A stretch of DNA of 64,000 nucleotides from CADCTB01 sp964479465 (GTDB lineage: Bacteria; Actinomycetota; Acidimicrobiia; Acidimicrobiales; AC-14): contig CAYZMG010000015.1 of the NCBI GenBank assembly GCA_964479465.1, forward strand, positions 1-64,000, given 5' to 3'. This document shows positions 17,997 through 26,636 of this stretch, piece after piece (within the stretch, counting starts at the first letter, position 1; every line of letters starts with the position of its first letter). The notes beneath the pieces were generated by a model. That model worked only from the letters and a program-made list of their open reading frames with translations, did not search any database and was not told the DNA's origin. The position numbers and the translations under genes are program-made.

Positions 17997-19265
17997 TTAG
18001 ACGTACTGTCCAAGAAACGCCTCGAACGTCTCGAGGACCCGGTCGAGCTTGCCCTCGTGCGGCAAGGGGTGAAGGCCGATGTAAAACCCTCGGTCATGCA
18101 CCGCGTCGGCCCCGGGCAACTCAGCGCCGAGCAGTTCAGGGTACAGCTGGCTCACGGGATGGCGGGCGAGACTGCCTGCGACGATCGGCCTCGTCTCGTT
18201 GCCCGCCGCCTCCAGATGAGCCACAAGGGCGTCGCGGGTGAACGGTGCGTCGTGCTTTACGACCGCCGGCAGTGCGAACCACGAACATTCTGCATCGGGA
18301 TGGACCTGCATCAGCGTGACGAGATCCTGGTACCTCTTGAACCCGGCGGCGAAATAGGCCGCGTTTTCGCCGCGCAACCGGTGGAACGTCGGGAACCGCT
18401 CCAACTGCTCGAGCCCGAAGGACGCCTGTAGCTCCGTCGGCCGGACGTTGAACCCCCAGTTGAGGAACGTGTAGCGCGGATCAATCCCAGGCGACGCCTC
18501 AGGGACCGAGTACCGCATGTTCCTCGACCAGCCGTGGGCGCGAAGGAGTCGGAGGAGATCCGACAGGTCGGCGTCGTCGCACGAGATCATCCCTCCCTCC
18601 ATCGTGGTGATGTGATGGGAGAAGAAGAAGGAGAAGGTGCCGGCCACGCCGAACGTGCCAACCGACCTTCCCCGGAATCGTGCGCCGAGCGACTCGCAGC
18701 AATCCTCCATCAGGACGAGGTCACGCGTGGCGCAGAGACGCTGGACGGCGTCCATGTCGCACGGGTTTCCCATGAGGTGCACGAGCGAGATCGCTCTCGT
18801 CCGGTCGGTGATTCCCGCTTCCAGGCTCGCGATGTCCACGTTCAGCGTGTCGGGGTCAGTGTCGATGAAGCGGACCTTGAGCCCGGCCATCATCGCCGAC
18901 CAGACGTGCGTGGGCCACGTCACGGACGGAATGAGGACCTCGTCGCCTGGCTGGAGTCGGGGCTGCGCCGGGTTCACCATCGCGAACGCCACGAGCAGGT
19001 CGGCCGACGACCCACTGTTCACCATAATCGATTCGGTGGACCCCTGGAGCATCGAAAAGTGGCGCTCGAACTCTGCGGTCTTCTCCCACATCGTGGTCCG
19101 GAAGGAGCACAAGGAGTCGACGGCCGCTAGCACCTCCTCGACGTCGTACGTCGCCACGCTAAGCGGGTACCAGTACCGCTCCTGCTTGAAGGCGTTGATG
19201 CGGGAGCCGGAGTCGATGAGGGCCTGCAGGGGCTCGCGAAGCTGGGCGGTGTACAGGTTCCTCAT
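17997..19265 (-). CDS. ColD-like GDP-4-keto-6-deoxymannose 3-dehydratase (DegT/DnrJ/EryC1 fold)
   Basis: A 422-aa aspartate-aminotransferase-fold protein. At the site where DegT aminotransferases carry the PLP lysine, it reads TFSFFFSHHITTMEGG, with His instead of Lys. That is the signature of ColD and RfbH, which bind PMP and remove the C3 hydroxyl. LRAHGWSRN, FNVRPTELQASFGLEQL and RPIVAGSL also resemble ColD. It is coupled by an ATGA overlap to the Fcl/ColC-like gene and lies near gmd, so GDP-4-keto-6-deoxy-D-mannose is the likely substrate and L-colitose the predicted product pathway. An RfbH-like CDP-sugar role is less likely without CDP-sugar genes. Confidence 0.82.
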   Translation of the reverse strand: MRNLYTAQLREPLQALIDSGSRINAFKQERYWYPLSVATYDVEEVLAAVDSLCSFRTTMWEKTAEFERHFSMLQGSTESIMVNSGSSADLLVAFAMVNPAQPRLQPGDEVLIPSVTWPTHVWSAMMAGLKVRFIDTDPDTLNVDIASLEAGITDRTRAISLVHLMGNPCDMDAVQRLCATRDLVLMEDCCESLGARFRGRSVGTFGVAGTFSFFFSHHITTMEGGMISCDDADLSDLLRLLRAHGWSRNMRYSVPEASPGIDPRYTFLNWGFNVRPTELQASFGLEQLERFPTFHRLRGENAAYFAAGFKRYQDLVTLMQVHPDAECSWFALPAVVKHDAPFTRDALVAHLEAAGNETRPIVAGSLARHPVSQLYPELLGAELPGADAVHDRGFYIGLHPLPHEGKLDRVLETFEAFLGQYV

Positions 19266-20216
19266 TCCGTTGGCACCTCCGTGCGGTACCGGCTCCGGAA
19301 GTCGGCGATCACGCCGGCGAGTCCGTCGCGCAACCCGATCCGGTACTTCCAGCCCAGGGACTCCAGCCGCGAGACATCGAGCAGCTTCTGCGGCATCCCG
19401 TCGGGCTTGGAGGTGTCCCATGAAATCTCGCCCTGGTAGCCAACGAGCTCGGCAGTAGTCTCCGCTAGCTCACGGATGGTGAAGTCCTTACCTGATCCGA
19501 CGTTGATGATGTCCGGCTGGTCGTAGTGCTCCAGGAGGAACAGGCAGGCGTCGGCGAGGTCGTCAGTGTGCAGAAGCTCCCGCCGAGCGTTGCCTGAACC
19601 CCAGACGGTCACTGACGGTGTCCCGTCGTCTCTTGCCTCGACGAACCGACGAACGAGCGCCGAGACGACGTGGGACCGCTCGAACTCGAAGTGGTCGCCT
19701 GGGCCGTACACGTTGCACGGCATCGGGCACAAGACCCGCATGCCGTACTCCCTGTGCAGCGACTGGGCCAGCCGGATACCGGCGATCTTCGCTATTGCGT
19801 ACGACTCGTTCGTCGGCTCCACCGGCCCATGCATGTAGTACTCCTCCTTCATGGGCTGAGGCGCCTCACGAGGGTAGATGCACGAGCTGCCGAGAAACAT
19901 GGTCGTGTCGACACTATGTCGCTGACAGGCCAGCATGACGTTGTTCTGGATCTCGAGGTTCTCGACGAGGAACTCGACCGGGCTCGCCATGTTGGCCGCG
20001 ATCCCGCCCACCCTCGCCGCAGCGATGACCACGACCTCGGGCCGCNNNNNNNNNNGAGGCGAACAGCGACTCGACCTGATCGCGTGACTGCAGGTCGACC
20101 TCGCTGCGGGAACGTAGGATCAGGTTGTTGAAACCAGCCTGGCGGAGGCGGCGCTCCATGGCGGAACCGACGACCCCACGGTGACCTGCGACAAAGACGC
20201 GCGTCGAGCGTTCCAT
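19262..20216 (-). CDS. GDP-L-fucose / GDP-L-colitose synthase-like epimerase-reductase (contains assembly gap)
   Basis: The protein starts MERSTRVFVAGHRGVVGSA, with AGGA 8 nt before ATG 20216. After the N-run it continues AARVGGIAANMASPVEFL, FLGSSCIYPREAP, YAIAKIAGIRLAQSLHREYG and NVYGPGDHFEFERSHVVSAL. The Ser-Tyr-Lys triad and the Cys (SSCIY) and His (RSHV) acid/base residues of GDP-fucose synthase are all present; ColC shares them. The 10-N gap at 20046-20055 changes frame, most simply because its length is arbitrary. Coupling to a ColD-like gene makes GDP-L-colitose synthase the better guess than Fcl. Confidence 0.85.
20046..20055. other. Assembly gap (10 N)
   Basis: Ten Ns inside the epimerase-reductase gene. 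The flanking frames differ by one, so the true gap length is not 10 or the flanks contain errors. Confidence 0.99.
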
Positions 20217-20218
20217 GT

Positions 20219-21289
20219 TCACATTCCTACTCTTCTGGACGACACATTGAGGCCGGTCGGCGTCCTGACGATGGCGATCTGGGCGTCCACGACGGAGGGT
20301 CGGGGCAGCTCGGTTCGTATCACCGCCCGGTGGCTGCGGCCACCGCGAAGAACCTGGGCCTCCACCCAGGGGTAGGTGCGGGCGATGCCGTCGCGGAGGG
20401 AAACCCGCGCCCGCCAGCCGAGGGATTCGATGCGGGTATTCGAGAAGTTGCGCGAATGCACGCCGACGGTTCCATCGACGTAGCGGATGTGAACCCGCTT
20501 CCGGGCGACCTCCTCGATAACTCGGACCAGTTGCTCCACGGCGGTGTACTCGCGGGTCCCGATGTTGACTGCCCCCTCTAGTTGGGAATGGGCGAGCCTC
20601 ACGATGCCGTCGACCATGTCGTCGATGTAAATGTAGGAACGGACCGCCGCCCCGTCGCCCCACACCTCGATCGTGCCGCCATCGGACGCCTCGGCGACCT
20701 TCCGGCAGATCGCCGACGGCGCCTTCTCGCGGCCACCCTGCCACGCCGCTTCCGGCCCGTAGCAGTTCTGAAGTCTCCCGATCCTGACAGCCATCCCAGA
20801 TCGCCGGCCGTAGGTCTCCGCGACGCGTTCGGCGTAGAGCTTCTCCCATCCGTACTCGTTGTCGGGCATCGCCGGATAGGCGTCGGCCTCCGTCAACTCT
20901 GGCTCGCCCGGCTGCATGTCCCGATATACGCAGACCGAGGACGCGAAGAAGTACCTCGGCACTAGGGCTGCCGCTGCCGCATCGACCATGTGGAGGTTGA
21001 TCAGCGCGTTGTTGCGCGTGATCTGGCACTCCGCTGACTGGATGAACCCGACCCCGCCCATGTCCGCCGCTAGCTGGTACACCTCATCGAATCCGCCGTC
21101 GACAGCTACTGCCGCCTCACAGGCCCACCGGTTTCGTAGATCGAGCTGGACAAATTCGTGGGCCGTGCTGATCCCGAACTCCGGGCGCCGGATGTCGACA
21201 CCTCGGACCCAGCACCCCTCGGCCCTCAGCCGGGTCACCAGATGACGCCCGATGAAGCCGCCCGCACCGGCGACGAGTGCCTTCCGCAT
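20219..21289 (-). CDS. GDP-mannose 3,5-epimerase-like NAD-dependent epimerase
   Basis: A 356-aa extended SDR protein. It starts KALVAGAGGFIGRHLVTRL and has LAADMGGVGFIQSAECQI, FFASSVCVYRDMQ, NEYGWEKLYAERV, RIGRLQNCYGP and GGREKAPSAICRK. The Tyr-x3-Lys pair plus the Cys in SSVCVY and the Lys in GGREKAP match the catalytic set known from plant GDP-mannose 3,5-epimerase, so production of GDP-L-galactose (or GDP-L-gulose) is predicted. AGGGAGG immediately precedes the ATG. The stop lies 2 nt before the epimerase-reductase start. Confidence 0.82.
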   Translation of the reverse strand: MRKALVAGAGGFIGRHLVTRLRAEGCWVRGVDIRRPEFGISTAHEFVQLDLRNRWACEAAVAVDGGFDEVYQLAADMGGVGFIQSAECQITRNNALINLHMVDAAAAALVPRYFFASSVCVYRDMQPGEPELTEADAYPAMPDNEYGWEKLYAERVAETYGRRSGMAVRIGRLQNCYGPEAAWQGGREKAPSAICRKVAEASDGGTIEVWGDGAAVRSYIYIDDMVDGIVRLAHSQLEGAVNIGTREYTAVEQLVRVIEEVARKRVHIRYVDGTVGVHSRNFSNTRIESLGWRARVSLRDGIARTYPWVEAQVLRGGRSHRAVIRTELPRPSVVDAQIAIVRTPTGLNVSSRRVGM

Positions 21290-21398
21290 GCCGACCTCCC
21301 TTCGTTCCACGATCGGCCGTGGCAGCCTGTTGCCTACCGTAAGTATCGGCATCAGCGGCACACCGGTTGAGCGCCACCTCCGCCCGAAGCAGCACTGA

Positions 21399-22418
21399 CT
21401 ACCAGGTCACCACATGCCCTCGGGGATCGCCGTCCAGCAGCCCGGCCAGAAGGCGCGGCCAGCTGTATGCGGCCGACCGAGCCAATCCGGCCTCGGCCAT
21501 TGACCGGCGCTCGTCTTCGTGCTCCAGGAAGTACTCGATCGTCCGTCGGAGCTCGCCGGCGCCCTTGAAGATGCCAAGCTCTTTCCCTGAGACGAAGTAC
21601 TCGTCCAGCTCGGGGACGTGATTCGTCAGGAGGAACCCACCGCAAGCCGTCACCTCGAACGGCCGCGCCTTCAGCTGGCGCGGCGGGGAGACGACGCTGG
21701 TGATTAGACGGTCCGCCCGCCACGAGCCGCGGACTCGGATCCCGAGCCGCTGGAACGGGCCGGCGGACGACTCGAGAAAGTTGAGGTTTACCCGGGTGGA
21801 GGCGAACTGGGCAGCTAGGTCGGAGGTGTCGATTCGGCCCCCCGGCCAGCCCGAGCCGCGGGCCGTGACCGTGATGCCCTCGGCTTCGAGCCGGTCGATG
21901 ATTCGTGCCCGACGCCCGTGCTTCTGACCCACAAAGCCAACGTCGATCGTGGGCTCGACATCGACGGGATGGAACGTCCCAGGGTCGTAGCCCCAGGGGC
22001 TCAGGTGAGCGGTGACACCGGTCATCCGGTCGTACGCCTGCTTCGCCTTCCGGCTGGTAGTCACCACCCAGCTGAAGTGGTGGGCGATGTGGCGGGAGAA
22101 GGCCCAAAACCGCCACGTGTCGTCCGAGAACCAGTTCGCCACACTCCGCTCTCGCCGCAGTGCGTCGATGGCGCCCATCGGGATCTCGTCCTCGATCAGC
22201 ATGGTGAGCACCAAGTCCGGCTGGCAGTCGGCGGCGGTCTCGAGGAGCGCCTTCCCAGTAGCCGTGGGGTCGCCGGCCCGACCGGGCCCGAAGGTGTCGA
22301 AGACCTCGACCTCGTGGCCGAGTCCGCTGAGCGGCCCGTACCAGGACGTGTATTCATAGGAATCCCCTCGCTCGACTTTGCCGTAGTCGAAACGGGCGAT
22401 GGCGAGGAGGATGCGCAC
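21399..22418 (-). CDS. CgeB-like glycosyltransferase
   Basis: A 339-aa protein starting RILLAIARFDYGKVERGDS. It resembles the CgeB/spore-maturation group of GT-B enzymes: NWFSDDTWRFWAFSRHIAHH in the N-terminal lobe, DVGFVGQKHGRRARII at the lobe junction, and KARPFEVTACGGFLLTNHV in the C-terminal nucleotide-binding lobe. Donor and acceptor are unknown. The GTG start at 22418 is 1 nt after the flippase stop. It lies within the polysaccharide operon and probably adds one sugar of the repeat unit. Confidence 0.75.
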   Translation of the reverse strand: MRILLAIARFDYGKVERGDSYEYTSWYGPLSGLGHEVEVFDTFGPGRAGDPTATGKALLETAADCQPDLVLTMLIEDEIPMGAIDALRRERSVANWFSDDTWRFWAFSRHIAHHFSWVVTTSRKAKQAYDRMTGVTAHLSPWGYDPGTFHPVDVEPTIDVGFVGQKHGRRARIIDRLEAEGITVTARGSGWPGGRIDTSDLAAQFASTRVNLNFLESSAGPFQRLGIRVRGSWRADRLITSVVSPPRQLKARPFEVTACGGFLLTNHVPELDEYFVSGKELGIFKGAGELRRTIEYFLEHEDERRSMAEAGLARSAAYSWPRLLAGLLDGDPRGHVVTW

Positions 22419-22419
22419 G

Positions 22420-23730
22420 TCAGCGCTCGGCGACGACGACGTCGAGCGAAAGGATCGGCTCGTCCTCCCGGGGGTTAACCAGCCGGCGCAGTTGCAGCCT
22501 GAGCAGGGTGGCGAATCCGAGCTGCCCAATTACCGTCGCCACAGCGGCCCCCGCCGCACCGATTTGGGGGATCAAGACCAGGTTGAGGGCGACATTGGCC
22601 GCCAGGCAACCCAGGGTGATCGAGAGAAGCCCCTTGTGGCGAAGGGCCACGAGCGGAGCCCACGCCAGGGCGGCCACAGAGGGGGGGACTGCGAAAGCGA
22701 GGATTCGGAGCACGTCCGATCCCGAGCCGTAGGCGGCGCCGAAGGCCACCCGAAGCAGAGGCCCGGGAATGGCAACCAAGACCACAACAGCCGGCAGGAG
22801 CCCGAGGCACAGTAACCGGGCCATGCGGTCGGCCTTGGCCACCGCGACGCCGTGGTCCTCCTTGGCTGTCGACCCGACCATCACCACGGCCAATGCGCCC
22901 GCCGGCATGATGAGGAAGTCGATCCATCGGTACGACACCGAGTACGTCGCCACCTCGGCGGCGTCGGACAGGATTGCGAGGAGCCATAGGTCGACCCTGT
23001 AGTACAGGACGCCCGCGACGGCCGCAAGCCCGAGGGGTAGCACCCTCCGTATCCCGAACCGTCTTCGATCGGCCGGCTGGTCGGGGGACAGACGCCGCCA
23101 GGCGACCACGCCCAGGACTACCGCCGATGCCATGTCGGCGGCGGCGTACGTGGCGACGGCGGCGACGAGGCCGCCACCGTGCACCAGCAGGACCACGCCC
23201 GCGACAAGCACGAGGGCGCGAGACGCCACCTCGTTCACGGCATCGGGGACGACCGACACCGCCCCCCGCAGGCCGGCGGCGCACGACGTGTGCAGAGCGG
23301 AGGCGAACATCGAGAGGGCGAACACCGCAGGGACGACAGGGTTCCCGTCGGTGGCCGCGAGCAGGTAGAACACCGCCATCGCCAGCGTCGCTCCCACCGC
23401 CAGCAGCATCCGGCGCCGGATGACCAGGAGCAGCGTGGCCCGGCCGCGGGCCGGGTCGGCGGCGAGTGCCTCGTTGAGCATCAGCGGCAGGCCGCTGTCG
23501 GCTACCACCGACATGATCGCCCCGACGCTCAGGACGAGTGCGAGGTCGGCGAACTCCGGCACCGAGAGGTAGCGGGCTGCGACCGCCAGCCAGACGAACG
23601 AGAGGGCGGCCGCCGCAGCCCTTCCCCCCGTCAGACCACCGAACTGGCGGGCCAGCCGGCTGGAAGACACCCGGCGGACGAGCGCTCCAAGTTGTCCCCA
23701 CGCCGCCGGCCGGGCCGGGTCGAGGGTCAC
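22420..23730 (-). CDS. Wzx-like polysaccharide flippase (MOP superfamily)
   Basis: A 436-aa protein with about 12-14 hydrophobic segments. FADLALVLSVGAIMSVVADS is the typical second-helix region with a conserved small-residue bend, and LRILAFAVPPSVAALAW and IPQIGAAGAAVATVIGQL match C-terminal helices of Wzx and MATE-like exporters. The predicted role is flipping lipid-linked repeat units across the membrane. It starts at GTG 23730 with a 4-bp GTGA overlap with the preceding glycosyltransferase. No Wzy-type polymerase is recognisable in the cluster. Confidence 0.85.
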   Translation of the reverse strand: MTLDPARPAAWGQLGALVRRVSSSRLARQFGGLTGGRAAAAALSFVWLAVAARYLSVPEFADLALVLSVGAIMSVVADSGLPLMLNEALAADPARGRATLLLVIRRRMLLAVGATLAMAVFYLLAATDGNPVVPAVFALSMFASALHTSCAAGLRGAVSVVPDAVNEVASRALVLVAGVVLLVHGGGLVAAVATYAAADMASAVVLGVVAWRRLSPDQPADRRRFGIRRVLPLGLAAVAGVLYYRVDLWLLAILSDAAEVATYSVSYRWIDFLIMPAGALAVVMVGSTAKEDHGVAVAKADRMARLLCLGLLPAVVVLVAIPGPLLRVAFGAAYGSGSDVLRILAFAVPPSVAALAWAPLVALRHKGLLSITLGCLAANVALNLVLIPQIGAAGAAVATVIGQLGFATLLRLQLRRLVNPREDEPILSLDVVVAER

Positions 23731-24637
23731 GGCGCCGGCACCCGGTGGGCGCGGTCGCGCTGGCGGACCGTGCGCGCTGGCGCCAGGAACATCGCCGCGC
23801 CTCTAAGGCGGACAGGGGCGGGCCCGCCGAGCGCCTTCAGGGCAGTGACCCGGGCCGACGACGACCGGCCCAGGCGGGCCTGGTCGTAGGCCGCCCGGAG
23901 CGCCACTCGGGCGTGGCGGTGACGAAGGCTGCGGCGGNNNNNNNNNNCGTCGTCTCCTCCAGGAACCCCTCCAGCACCTGGATCTCCATGGGAAGCAGCC
24001 GGTCCTCGGCGGAAATGCTGCCTCCGTGCACCCGGTAGAGCACCGTCGGCTCGTGCAGGACCGATACCGGCACGCCAGCGCGGGTGAGCCGGAGCCAGAG
24101 GTCCCAGTCCTCGCAGCCCGGGTACCGGTAGGCACCACCGACCGCGTCGAACGCCCTCCGCTCGAACAGCGAGCCCGAGAACAGCCAATTCATAACGAGG
24201 AGATGCTCGACGTCGAGTGACCGGGGTAGCGGTTGACGGCGGGCGACCCAGTCGACGGGGCGACCTGCGCCCGGCTCCCAGACCACCGCCATCGGGCTGA
24301 CGATCCCGGGCTGGGCGTCGTAGGCGTCGAGCATCAGCGCCAAGTGGTCCGGGAGCCATGCATCGTCGGCGTCGAGGGCGAGCGCCAGGTCAGTGTCGAC
24401 CTCCGCCATCGCCGAGGTCCGGCCGGCGGCCACGCCCCGGTTCGTCGCGTGCCGGACGATGCGTAGCGGCAGGATCTCCCGCCACGCCTCCAGGACGGAG
24501 GGCGTGGCGTCCGTCGATCCGTCGTCTACCACGACCACCTGGTCGGGCAGGTGTGTCTGGCCGGCCACTGACGCCAGCGCCTGGCCCAGCGTGGTGGCTC
24601 CGTTGAGGACCGACATGGTCACGGCGACCGTGATCAC
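23727..24637 (-). CDS. Family 2 glycosyltransferase (contains assembly gap)
   Basis: A GT-A fold enzyme starting VITVAVTMSVLNGATTLGQA. The nucleotide-binding VVVVDDGSTDATPSVLEA, the metal-binding LALDADDAWLPDH (DxD) and the acceptor-side YPGCEDWDLWLRL are present. Ten Ns at 23938-23947 interrupt the C-terminal quarter; the far side resumes with RHRHARVALRAAYDQARLG and ends at 23727. GTG 24637 and the stop overlap both neighbours by 4 bp. Sugar specificity is unknown. Confidence 0.85.
23938..23947. other. Assembly gap (10 N)
   Basis: Ten Ns inside the family 2 glycosyltransferase gene; true length unknown. Confidence 0.99.
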
Positions 24638-25809
24638 GCAATCCCCGCCAGTTCGAGATAGTGCGGCAACAGGCGGGACCCGAGCGTAGAGACGTCGAAG
24701 TTTCCTTCGGCATGCCGGCGGCCGGCGCTGGCCATGGAGTCCCGCAGGGCTGCGTCGCCCGCCAGGCGTGCGATTGCCGCCCCACAGCCGGCGACGTCGT
24801 CCGGTTCTACCAGCACGCCGGTGACGCCGTCGACCACCACCTCGGCGCACCCCCCACTGTTGGCGCACACAACGGGAAGGCCCGTCGCCGATGCTTCTGC
24901 CAGCACGAGCCCGAACGCTTCCCACCGGGACATGAAGGCAAACAGGTCGCCGGCCCAGAGAACCTCTGCGACATCGGAGCGGTTGCCCAGGAAACGCACG
25001 TCGACATCCAGCTCGGCAGCCAACCGCTTGAGGCTCTGGGCGTACCCGTCGCCGCCGCTGTAGCCGGTGGCGTCGCCCACAACGATGATCGTAGGCGCCA
25101 CGCCAGACAAGGCCGCAGCCCGGATGACGACGTCGACACACTTGAGCGGCTCGAGCCGGGCCACCGTGACGATCGTGAGCTCGTCCCGCAACCCGAGCGA
25201 TTCCTTGGCTCGGGCTCGCTCCTCAACCGTCGGCAGGCGGAAACGTTGGATGTCGATTCCGTTGGGCACGACCGCCGACCGCGCCATGGCGGCGCCCCGC
25301 CACGCTGCCGGCTGAAGCGCAGCACGGGAGACGCTCACGATCCTTGCCGGGAGGGGGCCAGCGAACAGGTAGGCCGGTGATACCTGGTTCACATGCCACA
25401 GCGTTCGGGCCCGGAGTTGCCGTCCGGTGGCCTGGGTGTCGACGTGCGGGACCAGTGCGCCGGTGTGGACGATATCCGCCTGAACCTGTGCGGCCAGCGC
25501 GGAGAGCTTCCGCCCTTCATTAACCCGAGCGGCGAGCGCTTGCGGTCGCGGTAGGCGGCGGCTGGGGGTGAGGAGCCGGCGCTCGGTGAAGGCGAAGGGG
25601 TGCCAGCGGGCGCCAAGCTCCTCGCTCCGGTCGGCCAGGTCGCCCGCAGGGCACGCCACGTGGGCGCTGAACCCGGCATTGATCAGTATCCGCACGACCT
25701 GCAGCAACACCGTCTGCCCCCCACCCACCGAGGCAACGTCGTTCACGAGGAGGACGGTTGGGCTCAACTGGCGTCTCCGCTCGGACCCCTCCACGCCCCG
25801 ATCAGCCAT
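24634..25809 (-). CDS. GT-B glycosyltransferase (GT4-like)
   Basis: A 391-aa enzyme. The N-terminal lobe has the glycine-rich VLLVNDVASVGGGQTVLLQV. The C-terminal lobe has AVVPNGIDIQRFR, TIVTVARLEPLKCVDVVI, and the catalytic/nucleotide segment WEAFGLVLAEASATGLPVV, which fits the E-x7-E motif of GT4 enzymes. ATG 25809 lies 46 bp inside the preceding gene, without a strong ribosome-binding site. It is one of five glycosyltransferases in the cluster, probably building the repeat unit on a lipid carrier in the cytoplasm. Confidence 0.85.
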   Translation of the reverse strand: MADRGVEGSERRRQLSPTVLLVNDVASVGGGQTVLLQVVRILINAGFSAHVACPAGDLADRSEELGARWHPFAFTERRLLTPSRRLPRPQALAARVNEGRKLSALAAQVQADIVHTGALVPHVDTQATGRQLRARTLWHVNQVSPAYLFAGPLPARIVSVSRAALQPAAWRGAAMARSAVVPNGIDIQRFRLPTVEERARAKESLGLRDELTIVTVARLEPLKCVDVVIRAAALSGVAPTIIVVGDATGYSGGDGYAQSLKRLAAELDVDVRFLGNRSDVAEVLWAGDLFAFMSRWEAFGLVLAEASATGLPVVCANSGGCAEVVVDGVTGVLVEPDDVAGCGAAIARLAGDAALRDSMASAGRRHAEGNFDVSTLGSRLLPHYLELAGIA

Positions 25810-26636
25810 GGGACCATCATCGTCAACCGGAGGCCGATGAAGGCGACGCTGGCCAGGACACTTTCCTCCTGGCGGTACTCCCGGTAGGTCCGGGCCCACG
25901 CCGCCGGGCTGAGCCGGGCTCGTGTGCTCCCCGCCAGGTCCGTCCTCCGTTCGGGATGCCGGGTGGCCAGGCGACGCTGCCCGGTCCCGTGCCGGTAGTA
26001 CGTGCGCACCAACAGTCGCAGGCTGGCGCGGTGGTCGTGGAGGGCCACCGCCGCCGGCGCCACGCCGAGGCGGAAGCCGGCCTCCTTCAGCCGTAGGCTC
26101 AGGTCGACGTCCTCTCCCCCAGCGGAGGTCAGTTGCTCGTCGAAGCCTCCGACGACTTCGAGCGCAGCACGGCGTACGGCGAGGCAGGCGGTCACGAGCC
26201 AGCGAACCTCGCCGTCCTGCATTTTATGGGTGACCAAGTGCTCGGCATGCATGAAGTCGGCAACAAGGTGGCCGCTGTGCAGCGGTTCGATGGTGGCGCC
26301 GGCGGCGTCGAGGACGGTGAGCGCCTCCTGGAGCAACGACAGGGCGCCGGCGGCGAGCACGCAGTCGTCGTCGATGAACACCACGACGTCGCCGGTTGAT
26401 GCTTGCCACCCCGTGTTGCGGGCGGTGGCTGGGCCGGACCGGGGCTGGCGAAGCCATATCACCGAGGGGTAGGCGGCCTGGACCTCGTCGTAGGTGTGGG
26501 GGGCGGACCCGTCGTCGACGACGACGACCTCCGGTTCGTCAGAAGAGAGCTCGGCCGGCACGATGCTCGCCAGGAGGCGGGCCAGCTGTGCCGGCCGCCC
26601 GTAGGTCGGGATCACGACGCTCTGCGAGCCGGTCAT
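25764..26636 (-). CDS. Family 2 glycosyltransferase
   Basis: A 290-aa GT-A enzyme: SVVIPTYGRPAQLARLLASI, EVVVVDDGSAPHT, GDVVVFIDDDCVLA as the DxD region, and GGFDEQLTSAGGEDVDLSLR with the ED acceptor motif. A C-terminal hydrophobic stretch (VAFIGLRLTMMVPWLIGAW) may anchor it to the membrane. Its ATG overlaps the stop of the previous gene (ATGA). Specificity is unknown. Confidence 0.88.
   Translation of the reverse strand: MTGSQSVVIPTYGRPAQLARLLASIVPAELSSDEPEVVVVDDGSAPHTYDEVQAAYPSVIWLRQPRSGPATARNTGWQASTGDVVVFIDDDCVLAAGALSLLQEALTVLDAAGATIEPLHSGHLVADFMHAEHLVTHKMQDGEVRWLVTACLAVRRAALEVVGGFDEQLTSAGGEDVDLSLRLKEAGFRLGVAPAAVALHDHRASLRLLVRTYYRHGTGQRRLATRHPERRTDLAGSTRARLSPAAWARTYREYRQEESVLASVAFIGLRLTMMVPWLIGAWRGPSGDAS

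Noticed and set aside
20032..20070. Frameshift in the GDP-fucose/colitose synthase-like gene
   Set aside because: The frame change coincides with a 10-N run of arbitrary length, so it is best explained as an assembly gap, unlike the FkbM case.
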